Source of the DNA: Gemmatimonadales bacterium UBA4456
Lineage (GTDB): Bacteria; Gemmatimonadota; Gemmatimonadetes; Longimicrobiales; Gaopeijiaceae
Direction of reading: 5' to 3'
Length of the DNA: 64,000 nucleotides
Assembly: GCA_002390225.1 (NCBI GenBank)
Contig: DGOW01000047.1
Coordinates: 41,920 to 105,919 of the forward strand
A program made the translations under genes and the position numbers. The first letter of the stretch is position 1. Every line of letters starts with the position of its first letter. Shown here one piece after another: positions 35,748 to 43,526 of this stretch. The notes beneath the pieces were generated by a model. That model was not told the DNA's origin, did no database searches, and saw only the letters and a list, made by a program, of their open reading frames with translations.

Positions 35748-37709
35748 ATGCCCCGAATGCGGCCCCTCTCGAGCGTCATGCTCCCGATCGTCATCCTCAG
35801 TTCAGGACTCGGCGCGTGCTCGAACGCACCGACCGTCGACGACGGAGCGGACTGGCCTCATTACGCCCGCGATCTCGCGGCGACCAAGTACTCTCCGCTC
35901 AACCAGATCTCAGCCGAAAACGTTGGCCAGCTCGAGGTCGCGTGGACTTGGGAGTCTGCGGACTATCACCTGACTGGAGAGCATGAGGGCGCCTCAGTGA
36001 ACCCCAATTACCAGGCGACACCCATCAAGATCGGGGAGCGCCTCTACACCTCGACCAACATGGGTCAGGCGGTCGCCCTCGATCCCACGACCGGGCGTGA
36101 GATCTGGCGTTATGACCCCTACGAGTCGGGACTTCGGGATGTCCCAGGAGGTCGGTCGAACCGTGGCGTGGCGTATTGGAGTGACGGGACCGACGAGCGC
36201 ATCCTGCTCGGATCGGGCGAATATCTGGTTTCGATCGACGCAGCTACAGGTCGACCCGATCCGGAGTTCGGTGGTTCCGGAGCTGTGAACCTGGCGGATG
36301 ACCCCGACCCTCGTGTGCTCACGTACTCGTGGACCTCTGCTCCGCTGATCGTGCGCGACGTCGTCATCGTGGGTACGACCGCCATGGTTCCGAACCGGAA
36401 CTGGACGACGGCCCCTCCTGGCTACGTGCGTGCTTACGACATCAGGACCGGAGAGCTGCGCTGGCGCTTCAGTCCGATTCCGGAGCCTGGCGACCCCGCG
36501 CTCGAGACGTGGGCCGACTCGTCCTGGGTGTACAGCGGAAACGGAAATGTCTGGACGCTCATGAGCGCGGACGAAGAGCTCGGCCACGTTTATCTGCCGC
36601 TCAAGACCACGACCAACGACTGGTACGGGGGCGCTCGGCCAGGGGACAATCTCTACGGCGAGTCGGTCGTAGCGGTCGACGTAGACACAGGTGAACGGGT
36701 CTGGCACTACCAGATGGTGCGGCACGGGCTGTGGGATTACGACCCACCCGCTGCGCCCAACGTCCTCGACGTCGTGATCGACGGGGAGCCGCGAAAGGTG
36801 GTAGCTCAGGTGACCAAACAGGCCTTCGTCTTCGCCCTTGATCGGGAGACGGGCGAGCCAATCTGGCCGATCGAGGACCGGCTGGTGCCACCCTCTCCTG
36901 TGCCTGGCGAGATCGCTTCGGAGACGCAGCCTTTTCCAACGCACCCGGCCCCGTTTGATCACCAGGGAATCACGATCGATGACCTCATCGACTTCACACC
37001 TGAATTGAGGGCAGAGGCAGAAGAGATTCTCGATGACTACGTATACGGGCCGATGTTCACGCCCCCGACCGTGCGAGGTGTCGACGGGAAGCGCGGCACG
37101 ATTCTGATGCCCGGGTGGGTGGGCGGGGCCAACTGGGGAGGGGCGGCAGTCGACCCGGAGACGGGCATGATGTTCATCCCATCGGTGACGTCGCCCAATG
37201 TCACCGCGCTGGTTCCGCCCCCTCTGCCGGACAGCTCAGACCACCGGTACATCCGCGGCCTTCCTCGAGAGGTGCCCATGCCCAGCGGTCTACCGCTGCT
37301 CAAGCCCCCCTACGGCCGGATCACTGCGATCGACATGAATGACGGCGAGCATGCGTGGATGAAGGCCAACGGCCCGGGTCCGCGCGACCATCCGGCCATC
37401 GCCGACCTCGACCTGCCATGGCTTGGACAGCGTGGGCGTCCGGCACCGCTCCTGACCAGATCCCTGCTCTTCATTGGCGAGGGCACAGAGGACGCGCTCT
37501 CGATCCTTCCGATCGCCGGTGGAAAGGCGTTCCGTGCATGGGACAAACAGACCGGAGAGGTCGTTTGGGAGATGGACCTCCCTGCAGGCACCTCCGGGGC
37601 ACCCATGACCTATCGGGCGGACGGGCGCCAATTCATCGTCGTCGCCATCGGCGACCGTGATACCACAGGCCGCCTCGTCGCGCTCGCGCTCCCGCAGGTT
37701 GGCCGTTAA
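35748..37709 (+). CDS. PQQ-dependent dehydrogenase lipoprotein
   Basis: A 653-residue quinoprotein with an eight-bladed propeller: repeated blade ends such as AVALDPTTGREIWRY, VRAYDIRTGELRWRF, VVAVDVDTGERVWHYQ and RAWDKQTGEVVWEMDL. The lipobox SSGLGAC gives an acylated Cys24, so it is probably tethered facing the periplasm. It resembles quinoprotein glucose- or alcohol-dehydrogenase-type enzymes but lacks both the membrane domain and a C-terminal cytochrome domain. A cytochrome c' gene follows after 66 bases. An AGGAG site lies five bases before the ATG. The substrate is unknown. Confidence 0.88.
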   Translation: MPRMRPLSSVMLPIVILSSGLGACSNAPTVDDGADWPHYARDLAATKYSPLNQISAENVGQLEVAWTWESADYHLTGEHEGASVNPNYQATPIKIGERLYTSTNMGQAVALDPTTGREIWRYDPYESGLRDVPGGRSNRGVAYWSDGTDERILLGSGEYLVSIDAATGRPDPEFGGSGAVNLADDPDPRVLTYSWTSAPLIVRDVVIVGTTAMVPNRNWTTAPPGYVRAYDIRTGELRWRFSPIPEPGDPALETWADSSWVYSGNGNVWTLMSADEELGHVYLPLKTTTNDWYGGARPGDNLYGESVVAVDVDTGERVWHYQMVRHGLWDYDPPAAPNVLDVVIDGEPRKVVAQVTKQAFVFALDRETGEPIWPIEDRLVPPSPVPGEIASETQPFPTHPAPFDHQGITIDDLIDFTPELRAEAEEILDDYVYGPMFTPPTVRGVDGKRGTILMPGWVGGANWGGAAVDPETGMMFIPSVTSPNVTALVPPPLPDSSDHRYIRGLPREVPMPSGLPLLKPPYGRITAIDMNDGEHAWMKANGPGPRDHPAIADLDLPWLGQRGRPAPLLTRSLLFIGEGTEDALSILPIAGGKAFRAWDKQTGEVVWEMDLPAGTSGAPMTYRADGRQFIVVAIGDRDTTGRLVALALPQVGR

Positions 37710-37775
37710 CGTCGAATCCGTAGTTATACCCATGAAATAAACGGACCCTCCGCGGTCCCCACCGGAAGCACAGCC

Positions 37776-38228
37776 GTGAAGTCTCCCAGAAGCATCATTG
37801 CAGCACTGACCCTGGCGGTCGGCGTCGGTGTTGGTGCGCCGAACACCATCGAAGCGCAGGAGGACGTGGTCGAGTACCGCCAGTCGCTCATGCAGGCGTT
37901 CCGTATGCATATGGGGGGCGTGGGTGCCGCTATGGGCGATGCCGCCCCGATGGGCCACGCTGTTCATCACGCGCAGGCCTTCCACGGCATGGCGCAGGCG
38001 CTGGCCAACGCGTTCCCCGGAGGCTCGGAGGGAGGGCGTGCGCTCCCCACGATCTGGTCCGACAGCGATGGTTTCATGGACAGCGTAACCGCAATCCAGA
38101 CTGCGACCGCCAGCCTGGTCGAGGCGGCTGAGTCCGGCGATGCGGAAGCCGTCGGAGCTGCGATGCAGGCCGTGCGCGGCACGTGCAGCGGATGCCACCA
38201 GACCTTCAGGGGTCCGGCCAGCCAGTAA
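37776..38228 (+). CDS. Cytochrome c' (class II c-type cytochrome)
   Basis: A 150-residue exported protein (signal peptide to about residue 28, IEA|QED) made of a four-helix bundle with the haem motif near the C-terminus, Cys137-Ser-Gly-Cys140-His141. Helix one has the typical YRQSLMQAFRMHMGG. Cytochromes c' bind haem with an open or labile sixth site and are linked to NO handling or electron transfer. The start is GTG. Its place 66 bases after the PQQ enzyme suggests it could accept the enzyme's electrons, though class II cytochromes are not the usual partners. Confidence 0.88.
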   Translation: MKSPRSIIAALTLAVGVGVGAPNTIEAQEDVVEYRQSLMQAFRMHMGGVGAAMGDAAPMGHAVHHAQAFHGMAQALANAFPGGSEGGRALPTIWSDSDGFMDSVTAIQTATASLVEAAESGDAEAVGAAMQAVRGTCSGCHQTFRGPASQ

Positions 38229-38253
38229 ACTGGCCCCAGCGCTCCAGCAATAC

Positions 38254-38294
38254 CGAAGGCCCCACCCGAACCATCGTATCGTGTGGGGCCTTCG
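38254..38294. terminator. Bidirectional terminator hairpin between convergent genes
   Basis: A perfect 12-bp inverted repeat, CGAAGGCCCCAC with GTGGGGCCTTCG, encloses a 17-base loop in the gap between cytochrome c' (plus strand) and the dipeptidase (minus strand). No long U-tract is visible, but the position fits a terminator serving both strands. Confidence 0.65.
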
Positions 38295-38316
38295 TCTCGC
38301 CTGGCTGATCCAGCGG

Positions 38317-39615
38317 TTACATCCCCGCCCAGATTTCTCCCAGTACGCGTTGGAAGTTGCCGCCCAGGATTCCACGAATCTGATCGTCGGTGTACCCGCG
38401 CCGAATCAGCCCATCAGTTACGTCGAACATGCGCTTCGGGTGCGCGATCTCGTCGATGTCGATTTTGTCGCGGAAGGCGTAGGACCCCTTGTAGTTGGCT
38501 TTTAACGCATCGTATTCGGCTTTCGGCATATCATCGTAGCCGTGCAGATCGATGTCGGAGCCGATCCCGAGTTGCTCGACCCCGATCAGGTCCCGGACAT
38601 AGTCGAAGTGGTCGAGGTAATGCTCGATCGTGGTGGGTTCCTCACCCGTCACGAAGTTGCGCACACCGGTTATCCCCATCACACCGCCGGTCTCCGCCAT
38701 CCGCAGAATCGCCTCGTCCGTCTTGCAGCGTGGATGACCAGGGTTGAGGGCCCGCGCGTTCGAGTGGGTATACAGCACCGGAGCGCGTGAGACCTCGCAG
38801 GCGTCCAGAGTCGTCTGGTCACCCGAGTGCGAAACGTCGACGGCCATCCCGACCCGGTTCATCTCCTCGACGACCGCGACACCAAAATCACTGATGCCGC
38901 CGTCGACTCGTTCCGTCGACCCGTTGCCGATCATGTTCCGGCTGTTGTAGGTCAGCTGACTCACCCGCTGCCCGAGGGAGTGGAAGCTGCTCACGTCGTC
39001 AGGAGTCCGAAAGTGCGCCGAGTCCTGGATACCGATCAGAATACCAGTTCGCCCCGAGCCGTGGACCGTGTCGAGATCTTCGGCCGAGTCGATCCGGACG
39101 AAGACGTCGGGACGATTCGCGATAATCGAGTTGAAGCTCGCCACGAACCCGAGCGTCCTGTCGTACGCTTCGTCGGCGGTGCGCCCGCCGACACCTCGCG
39201 CGATATGGAGGACGTCGATCTCCGAATCCCTGAACTCGGCGACAGCGGCGGCATCGAGATTAGAGAAGTCCGGTCCCCAGCGTTCCCGAACCTCACTGTT
39301 GAGCGTCGTGAGACCGAGCATGTCGATGATCAGAGAATCCTGAACCAGATCGACGCAGCGCCGCGTGTACTCCTGGGGTGACCAGCCGAAGAGCTGGAAA
39401 CAGCCGACGTTGATGAAAGGCGCCCCGACGACTGCTCCGGCCGCACCGAGTCCAATACGGACCACGTCACGTCGGGAGATCGTACGTCTGCCTCCTGCGT
39501 CCTGGTCCTCGCGAACTCCAATTGGCCCACGCCCTGAATCAGCGCCAGCACGATCGACGTCAGGTGTTCCGCTCGATTGCTCCACAAGGCCACACTCCGC
39601 AGGGACTGACAACAC
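38317..39615 (-). CDS. Membrane dipeptidase (M19) homologue with altered metal ligands
   Basis: A 432-residue amidohydrolase-fold protein. A twin-arginine stretch (ISRRDVVRIGLGAAGAVVG) followed by a Cys (INVGC) suggests Tat export, perhaps as a lipoprotein; the real start could lie inside the 40-residue polar lead. The C-terminal half matches M19: VDVSHSG (His263), LYTHSNARAL (His284), GIGSDID, and RGYTDDQIRGILGGNFQRVL. The first metal motif, normally HxD, reads MLGLT here, and the bridging Glu is Gln197 (GIQDSAH). Activity may be changed. It follows kbl by 28 bases, so it is likely in the threonine-catabolism operon. Confidence 0.8.
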   Translation of the reverse strand: MLSVPAECGLVEQSSGTPDVDRAGADSGRGPIGVREDQDAGGRRTISRRDVVRIGLGAAGAVVGAPFINVGCFQLFGWSPQEYTRRCVDLVQDSLIIDMLGLTTLNSEVRERWGPDFSNLDAAAVAEFRDSEIDVLHIARGVGGRTADEAYDRTLGFVASFNSIIANRPDVFVRIDSAEDLDTVHGSGRTGILIGIQDSAHFRTPDDVSSFHSLGQRVSQLTYNSRNMIGNGSTERVDGGISDFGVAVVEEMNRVGMAVDVSHSGDQTTLDACEVSRAPVLYTHSNARALNPGHPRCKTDEAILRMAETGGVMGITGVRNFVTGEEPTTIEHYLDHFDYVRDLIGVEQLGIGSDIDLHGYDDMPKAEYDALKANYKGSYAFRDKIDIDEIAHPKRMFDVTDGLIRRGYTDDQIRGILGGNFQRVLGEIWAGM

Positions 39616-39643
39616 GCCCTGAACCTACGGGGGACAGCCGCCG

Positions 39644-40870
39644 TCAGGCCATGTACGCCTCAAGGATGTCCAGCACGCGGTCGATGTCCGCCTCCGTGTG
39701 GTCCGCATTGACCTGAGTGCGGATCTCCTCGTCTCCTCTGGGCACCACCGGGTAAGCCAGACCCGTGACCAGAACACCGTTGTCGTAGAGGTGCCGCACG
39801 AGGTCGTGCGTCTTGGCGGTATCACGGATCATGAGGGGCACCACCGGATGATCACCCGGAATCGTCTCGACTCCGATCCGTGACAAACCGTCTTCAAAGC
39901 GCTTGGTGAGCCCTCGGAGATTCTCCAGGAGCACCGCGCCTTCCGCGCTGTCGACCACCCGAAGCGCTGCGAGTGCTGCCGCGGCTTCGCCGACCGTGAT
40001 CGGGTTCGAGTAGATGTACATCTGTGACGATTCGCGGAAGAAGCGAATCATGGACTCATTTCCGACGACGTACCCTCCGTTCACGCCGAACGCCTTACCG
40101 AGCGTCCCGACCAGAAGATCTGCCGGCGCGCACTTTGTGTACTCCTCAGTGCCCCGGCCCGTGTGGCCGAAGGCTCCTACCCCGTGCGAGTCGTCAACCA
40201 GACATACCACGTTCTCTTCGAACGCGTGGTCGTGCTTTTGACACAGCGCCATCACCTCGTCGAGCGGCGCGTGATCGCCTCTCATGGAGAAGATGCCGTC
40301 GGTCACTACCAGAGCTCGCTTCGCCTTGCCCTTCCATTTCTCGAGGGCTGCGTCGAGCTGCGCCATATCGTTATGAGCGTAGATCGCCTTACCCGCCGGC
40401 CGCGACAGCTTCATCGCGCTGATGATGCAGTTGTGGTTCAGTTCGTCCGAAATCAGAACCGTGTCGGGGGTCACGAGTGGAGTAATCGTCGATACGATCG
40501 CGGCGTACGCGGACGAGAAGATCATCCCTGCTTCTCGCCCGTGAAACGCAGCCAGAGCCTCCTCTAGCTCCACGTGGGCTGCGTAGCTGCCCGAGATGAA
40601 ACGAACGGCACCCGGGCCCGCACCGAACTCGGCGGTCGTCTTCTCTTCGGCAGCCATGACAGACGGGTGCAGCCCGAGCCCCATGTAGGAGTTGGAATTC
40701 ATCCTCATGAACTCCGTGTCCCCCTCGCCTTCGAGGAGGAAGCGGGGGCCACGGTCCCCTTCGGCACGCTTCACGCCGACTACCACGGTTTCCGCGCCTT
40801 TCGCGGTGCCCGATGTGTCGAGCTCGGCAAGATGTCGGTTCAGCGCCTCAGTCAGGCGATCGGAAGGCAT
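39644..40870 (-). CDS. kbl: 2-amino-3-ketobutyrate CoA ligase (glycine C-acetyltransferase)
   Basis: A 408-residue alpha-oxoamine synthase, PLP-dependent, that splits 2-amino-3-ketobutyrate with CoA into glycine and acetyl-CoA. PLP lysine is Lys259 in LVGTLGKAFGVNGGYV. Other motifs are NSYMGLGLHP, DELNHNCII, DGIFSMRGDHAPLDE and DDSHGVGAFGHTGRG. Related enzymes (KAPS/BioF, serine palmitoyltransferase, ALAS) share the fold, but the neighbouring threonine dehydrogenase 19 bases upstream makes Kbl the best call. Confidence 0.9.
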   Translation of the reverse strand: MPSDRLTEALNRHLAELDTSGTAKGAETVVVGVKRAEGDRGPRFLLEGEGDTEFMRMNSNSYMGLGLHPSVMAAEEKTTAEFGAGPGAVRFISGSYAAHVELEEALAAFHGREAGMIFSSAYAAIVSTITPLVTPDTVLISDELNHNCIISAMKLSRPAGKAIYAHNDMAQLDAALEKWKGKAKRALVVTDGIFSMRGDHAPLDEVMALCQKHDHAFEENVVCLVDDSHGVGAFGHTGRGTEEYTKCAPADLLVGTLGKAFGVNGGYVVGNESMIRFFRESSQMYIYSNPITVGEAAAALAALRVVDSAEGAVLLENLRGLTKRFEDGLSRIGVETIPGDHPVVPLMIRDTAKTHDLVRHLYDNGVLVTGLAYPVVPRGDEEIRTQVNADHTEADIDRVLDILEAYMA

Positions 40871-40889
40871 TCAGATCTCCACTCAATCG

Positions 40890-41828
40890 TCAGTTGGTAA
40901 GGTGCTCGAGCATGTCGACCGTCATGGCAGCCGCGTCGAACGACGGACTCCAATCCCACTCCTCGCGAGCGGCGGAGTCGTCGATGCGATCAGGCCACGA
41001 GTCGGCAATGGACTGCCGAACCGGATCCACGTCGTAGTCGATCTCGAAGTCTGGAATATGCTTCTGGATCTCAGCCGCCAAACTAGTGGGCGTGAGCTGC
41101 ATCGCCGTCACGTTGAATGCGTTCCGGTGCACGAGCCGCTCCGGATCCGCTTCCATGATACCGACGAGGGCATCGATCGCATCCGGCATGTACATCATGT
41201 CGAGCTGCGACTCGGGCCCCAGAAAGCAGGTGTAGCGACCAGCAGAGCTGGCTTTGTAGAAGATGTCCACGGCCCAGTCCGTCGTGCCGCCTCCAGGAGG
41301 CGCACCGTACGAAATCAGGCCCGGAAATCGGACACCGCGCGTGTCGACACCGTACCGGGTGTGGTAGTAGTCGCACAGGAGCTCGCCGGCGACCTTGGTG
41401 ATTCCGTACATGGTGGCCGGCCGCATGATGGTGTCCTGCGGCGTGGGGTCTTTGGGCGTGTCCGGGCCGAATGCGCCAATGGAGCTGGGCGTGAATACGG
41501 CACATGCCTGCTCGCGCGCCACCTCCAGCACGGCCTCGAGACTGGACATGTTTACGCGCCATGCCAGCCCGGGATCGTTCTCTCCAGTCGCTGAAAGGAT
41601 GGCGGCGAGGTGATAGACCGTATCCGCCTGGTGTCCCATAACAGCCTGGGCGACCGCGCTGGCATCCGTCGCATCGAGGACCTGGAAGGGACCGGCCTCG
41701 GTCACCTCAGGGCCCAGATGTCGCACGTCGGTCACGAGGACGTTGGCCGCGCCGTACAGGTCGCGGAGTCGGGGAGCAAGCCAGGAGCCGATCTGGCCAC
41801 CTGCGCCCGTAATGAGAATGCGCTTCAA
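40890..41828 (-). CDS. L-threonine 3-dehydrogenase, SDR/epimerase type
   Basis: A 312-residue NAD-dependent extended short-chain dehydrogenase. The nucleotide motif is GAGGQIG (8-14), and the active-site pair is Tyr141/Lys145 in MYGITKVAGEL with the Ser in FTPSSIGAFGP. The segment RFPGLISYGAPPGGGTTDWAV is characteristic of SDR-type threonine dehydrogenases rather than sugar epimerases. It produces 2-amino-3-ketobutyrate for Kbl, encoded immediately downstream. Together they turn threonine into glycine and acetyl-CoA. Confidence 0.88.
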   Translation of the reverse strand: MKRILITGAGGQIGSWLAPRLRDLYGAANVLVTDVRHLGPEVTEAGPFQVLDATDASAVAQAVMGHQADTVYHLAAILSATGENDPGLAWRVNMSSLEAVLEVAREQACAVFTPSSIGAFGPDTPKDPTPQDTIMRPATMYGITKVAGELLCDYYHTRYGVDTRGVRFPGLISYGAPPGGGTTDWAVDIFYKASSAGRYTCFLGPESQLDMMYMPDAIDALVGIMEADPERLVHRNAFNVTAMQLTPTSLAAEIQKHIPDFEIDYDVDPVRQSIADSWPDRIDDSAAREEWDWSPSFDAAAMTVDMLEHLTN

Positions 41829-42029
41829 GTCGGACTGTGCTCCGGTCTGCAGTGCGGATTGAAGGGAATGCGACCCAGATATGAGGCGCAGAGGGCCGAA
41901 TGTTACCGCACCACGACGTGTCGGGCGACCCGCCGGAAAACAGGGCGCAGCATTGGCCCGTCACCTTTTCGGTTGTCACACCGTCTCGCACGATTCAGCG
42001 TCGTTGCGGCCCTGCGCTGCTTGCCGATC

Positions 42030-42074
42030 AGAAGTGGCCCGTCTAGCCTCCGGCGCAGACTCGAAGCCACTTCT
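42030..42074 (+). promoter_or_regulatory. Stem-loop in the 5' leader of the third M20 gene
   Basis: A 9-bp perfect arm pair (AGAAGTGGC at 42030-42038, GCCACTTCT at 42066-42074) encloses a second 4-bp stem (GTCT/AGAC) and a small GCC/GGC hairpin. It ends three bases before the likely ribosome binding site (GAAGGA) and 14 bases before the ATG at 42089. It could influence translation initiation or mRNA stability. It matches no riboswitch I know. Confidence 0.4.
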
Positions 42075-42088
42075 ACGAAGGAACTGAC

Positions 42089-43393
42089 ATGAGCGCCACT
42101 GGGCGCGGCCCGATGGCCGCCTTAGCCGTGATCCTGCTCTGCGCCGCCCCCGTCGCGGCGCAGAGTACGAACCCGCTGCACGGCACGATCGATGAGCTGA
42201 CGGCAGCCATCAACGACCAGGTCGTAGACTGGCGGCGAGATATCCACGCCAACCCCGAGCTCGGCATGCAGGAGTTCCGCACCGCCGGAATCGTGGCCGA
42301 GCATCTCGAGTCGCTTGGGATCGACGTGCAGACTGGCGTCGGCGGTACAGGTGTCGTCGGTGTGCTGAAAGGCGGTCTTCCCGGGCCCGTTGTCGCCCTC
42401 AGGGCCGACATGGACGGTCTGCCTGTCACGGAGCTCGCCGACGTGCCTTTCGCTTCCAGGGTGACCACGCAGTGGCAGGGCCGTGAGGTCGGCGTGATGC
42501 ACGCCTGCGGGCACGACAACCACGTCGCAATTCTGATGGGGGTCGCAGCAATCCTCAGCGAGATGCGCGACGACCTGCCGGGCACGGTCAAGTTCCTCTT
42601 CCAGCCGGCCGAGGAAGGGCCCGGGGGTGCCGAACCGATGATCGCAGACGGCGCGATGGAGAACCCGAAAGTCGACGCGGTCTTCGGCCTGCACGTCTTC
42701 CCTTCCCCAGTCGGCATGATTTCGTACCGTGAGGGTGGCATGCTCGCGAGCTCGGACGGGCTCCGCATCGTCGTGCGCGGTATCCAGACCCACGGAGCAA
42801 TGCCCTGGGGCGGCGTCGACCCGATCGTGACCTCCGCGCAGATCATCAACGGGCTTCAAACGGTCGTCAGCCGGCAGGTCGATCTCACGGACTCGCCAGC
42901 CATTGTTACCATCGGCCAGATCGAAGGCGGCAACCGGGGAAATATCATTCCGGACACGGTGCTCATGATCGGGACCATCCGGACGCTCAACCCCGACACT
43001 CGGACACTCGTGCACGAGCGGGTCCGTCGTATGGCCGAGAGCATCGCTGCGGCAAATGGGGCGGAGGCGGATGTGACGATCAGCCTTGGTTATCCGGTGA
43101 CGGTGAACGATCCGGCTCTGACGCGGCAGATGGTACCGTCGCTCCAGCGGATCGTCGGAGACGGCGCAGTTTCCCAGCCACCGGCAACGGGAGCCGAGGA
43201 CTTCTCCTACTTCGCACAGGAAGCCCCGGGACTCTTCATCGGGCTCGGTGTGGGTGCGGACGATCCGACGCTCGTGCACCCGAACCACTCGCCCTACTTC
43301 TACGCTGACGAGCGAGCGCTGCCGATCGGGGTACGGGCGCTCGCGAGCCTGGCCGTCGACTACCTGACGGGGCGGCCGATCTCGGAGGACTGA
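42089..43393 (+). CDS. Exported M20D amidohydrolase (hippurate/N-acyl-amino-acid hydrolase-like)
   Basis: A 434-residue zinc hydrolase with signal peptide ending VAA|QST. Classical M20D motifs are present: ADMDGLPV, MHACGHDNHVAIL, PAEEGPGGAEPM, FGLHVFP, the dimerisation domain (GIQTHGAMPWGGVDP) and TGAEDFSYF. It removes an acyl group from N-acyl amino acids or cleaves a similar amide in the periplasm. It is only distantly related to the two AbgB-like paralogues in this window. It is divergent from the threonine dehydrogenase gene and ends at a strong terminator hairpin. Confidence 0.92.
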   Translation: MSATGRGPMAALAVILLCAAPVAAQSTNPLHGTIDELTAAINDQVVDWRRDIHANPELGMQEFRTAGIVAEHLESLGIDVQTGVGGTGVVGVLKGGLPGPVVALRADMDGLPVTELADVPFASRVTTQWQGREVGVMHACGHDNHVAILMGVAAILSEMRDDLPGTVKFLFQPAEEGPGGAEPMIADGAMENPKVDAVFGLHVFPSPVGMISYREGGMLASSDGLRIVVRGIQTHGAMPWGGVDPIVTSAQIINGLQTVVSRQVDLTDSPAIVTIGQIEGGNRGNIIPDTVLMIGTIRTLNPDTRTLVHERVRRMAESIAAANGAEADVTISLGYPVTVNDPALTRQMVPSLQRIVGDGAVSQPPATGAEDFSYFAQEAPGLFIGLGVGADDPTLVHPNHSPYFYADERALPIGVRALASLAVDYLTGRPISED

Positions 43394-43445
43394 GACCCCG
43401 GCCCGACCGCCTCGACTGAGGTGGTCAGGCCACCAGCCAGATGTC

Positions 43446-43481
43446 GAGAGCCCCCGGCCGCAGTCGCGGTCGGGGGCTCTC
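43446..43481. terminator. Strong bidirectional terminator hairpin
   Basis: A 16-bp stem (GAGAGCCCCCGGCCGC with GCGGTCGGGGGCTCTC, one G-U pair) with a four-base loop AGTC lies between the convergent M20D gene (plus) and thiC (minus). It is followed by a short pyrimidine run. This is the clearest intrinsic-terminator-like element in the window. Confidence 0.8.
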
Positions 43482-43526
43482 TCATCGGGTACCGAGTCCC
43501 GGGGTCGATCCAGGGTGAGCCTGAGC

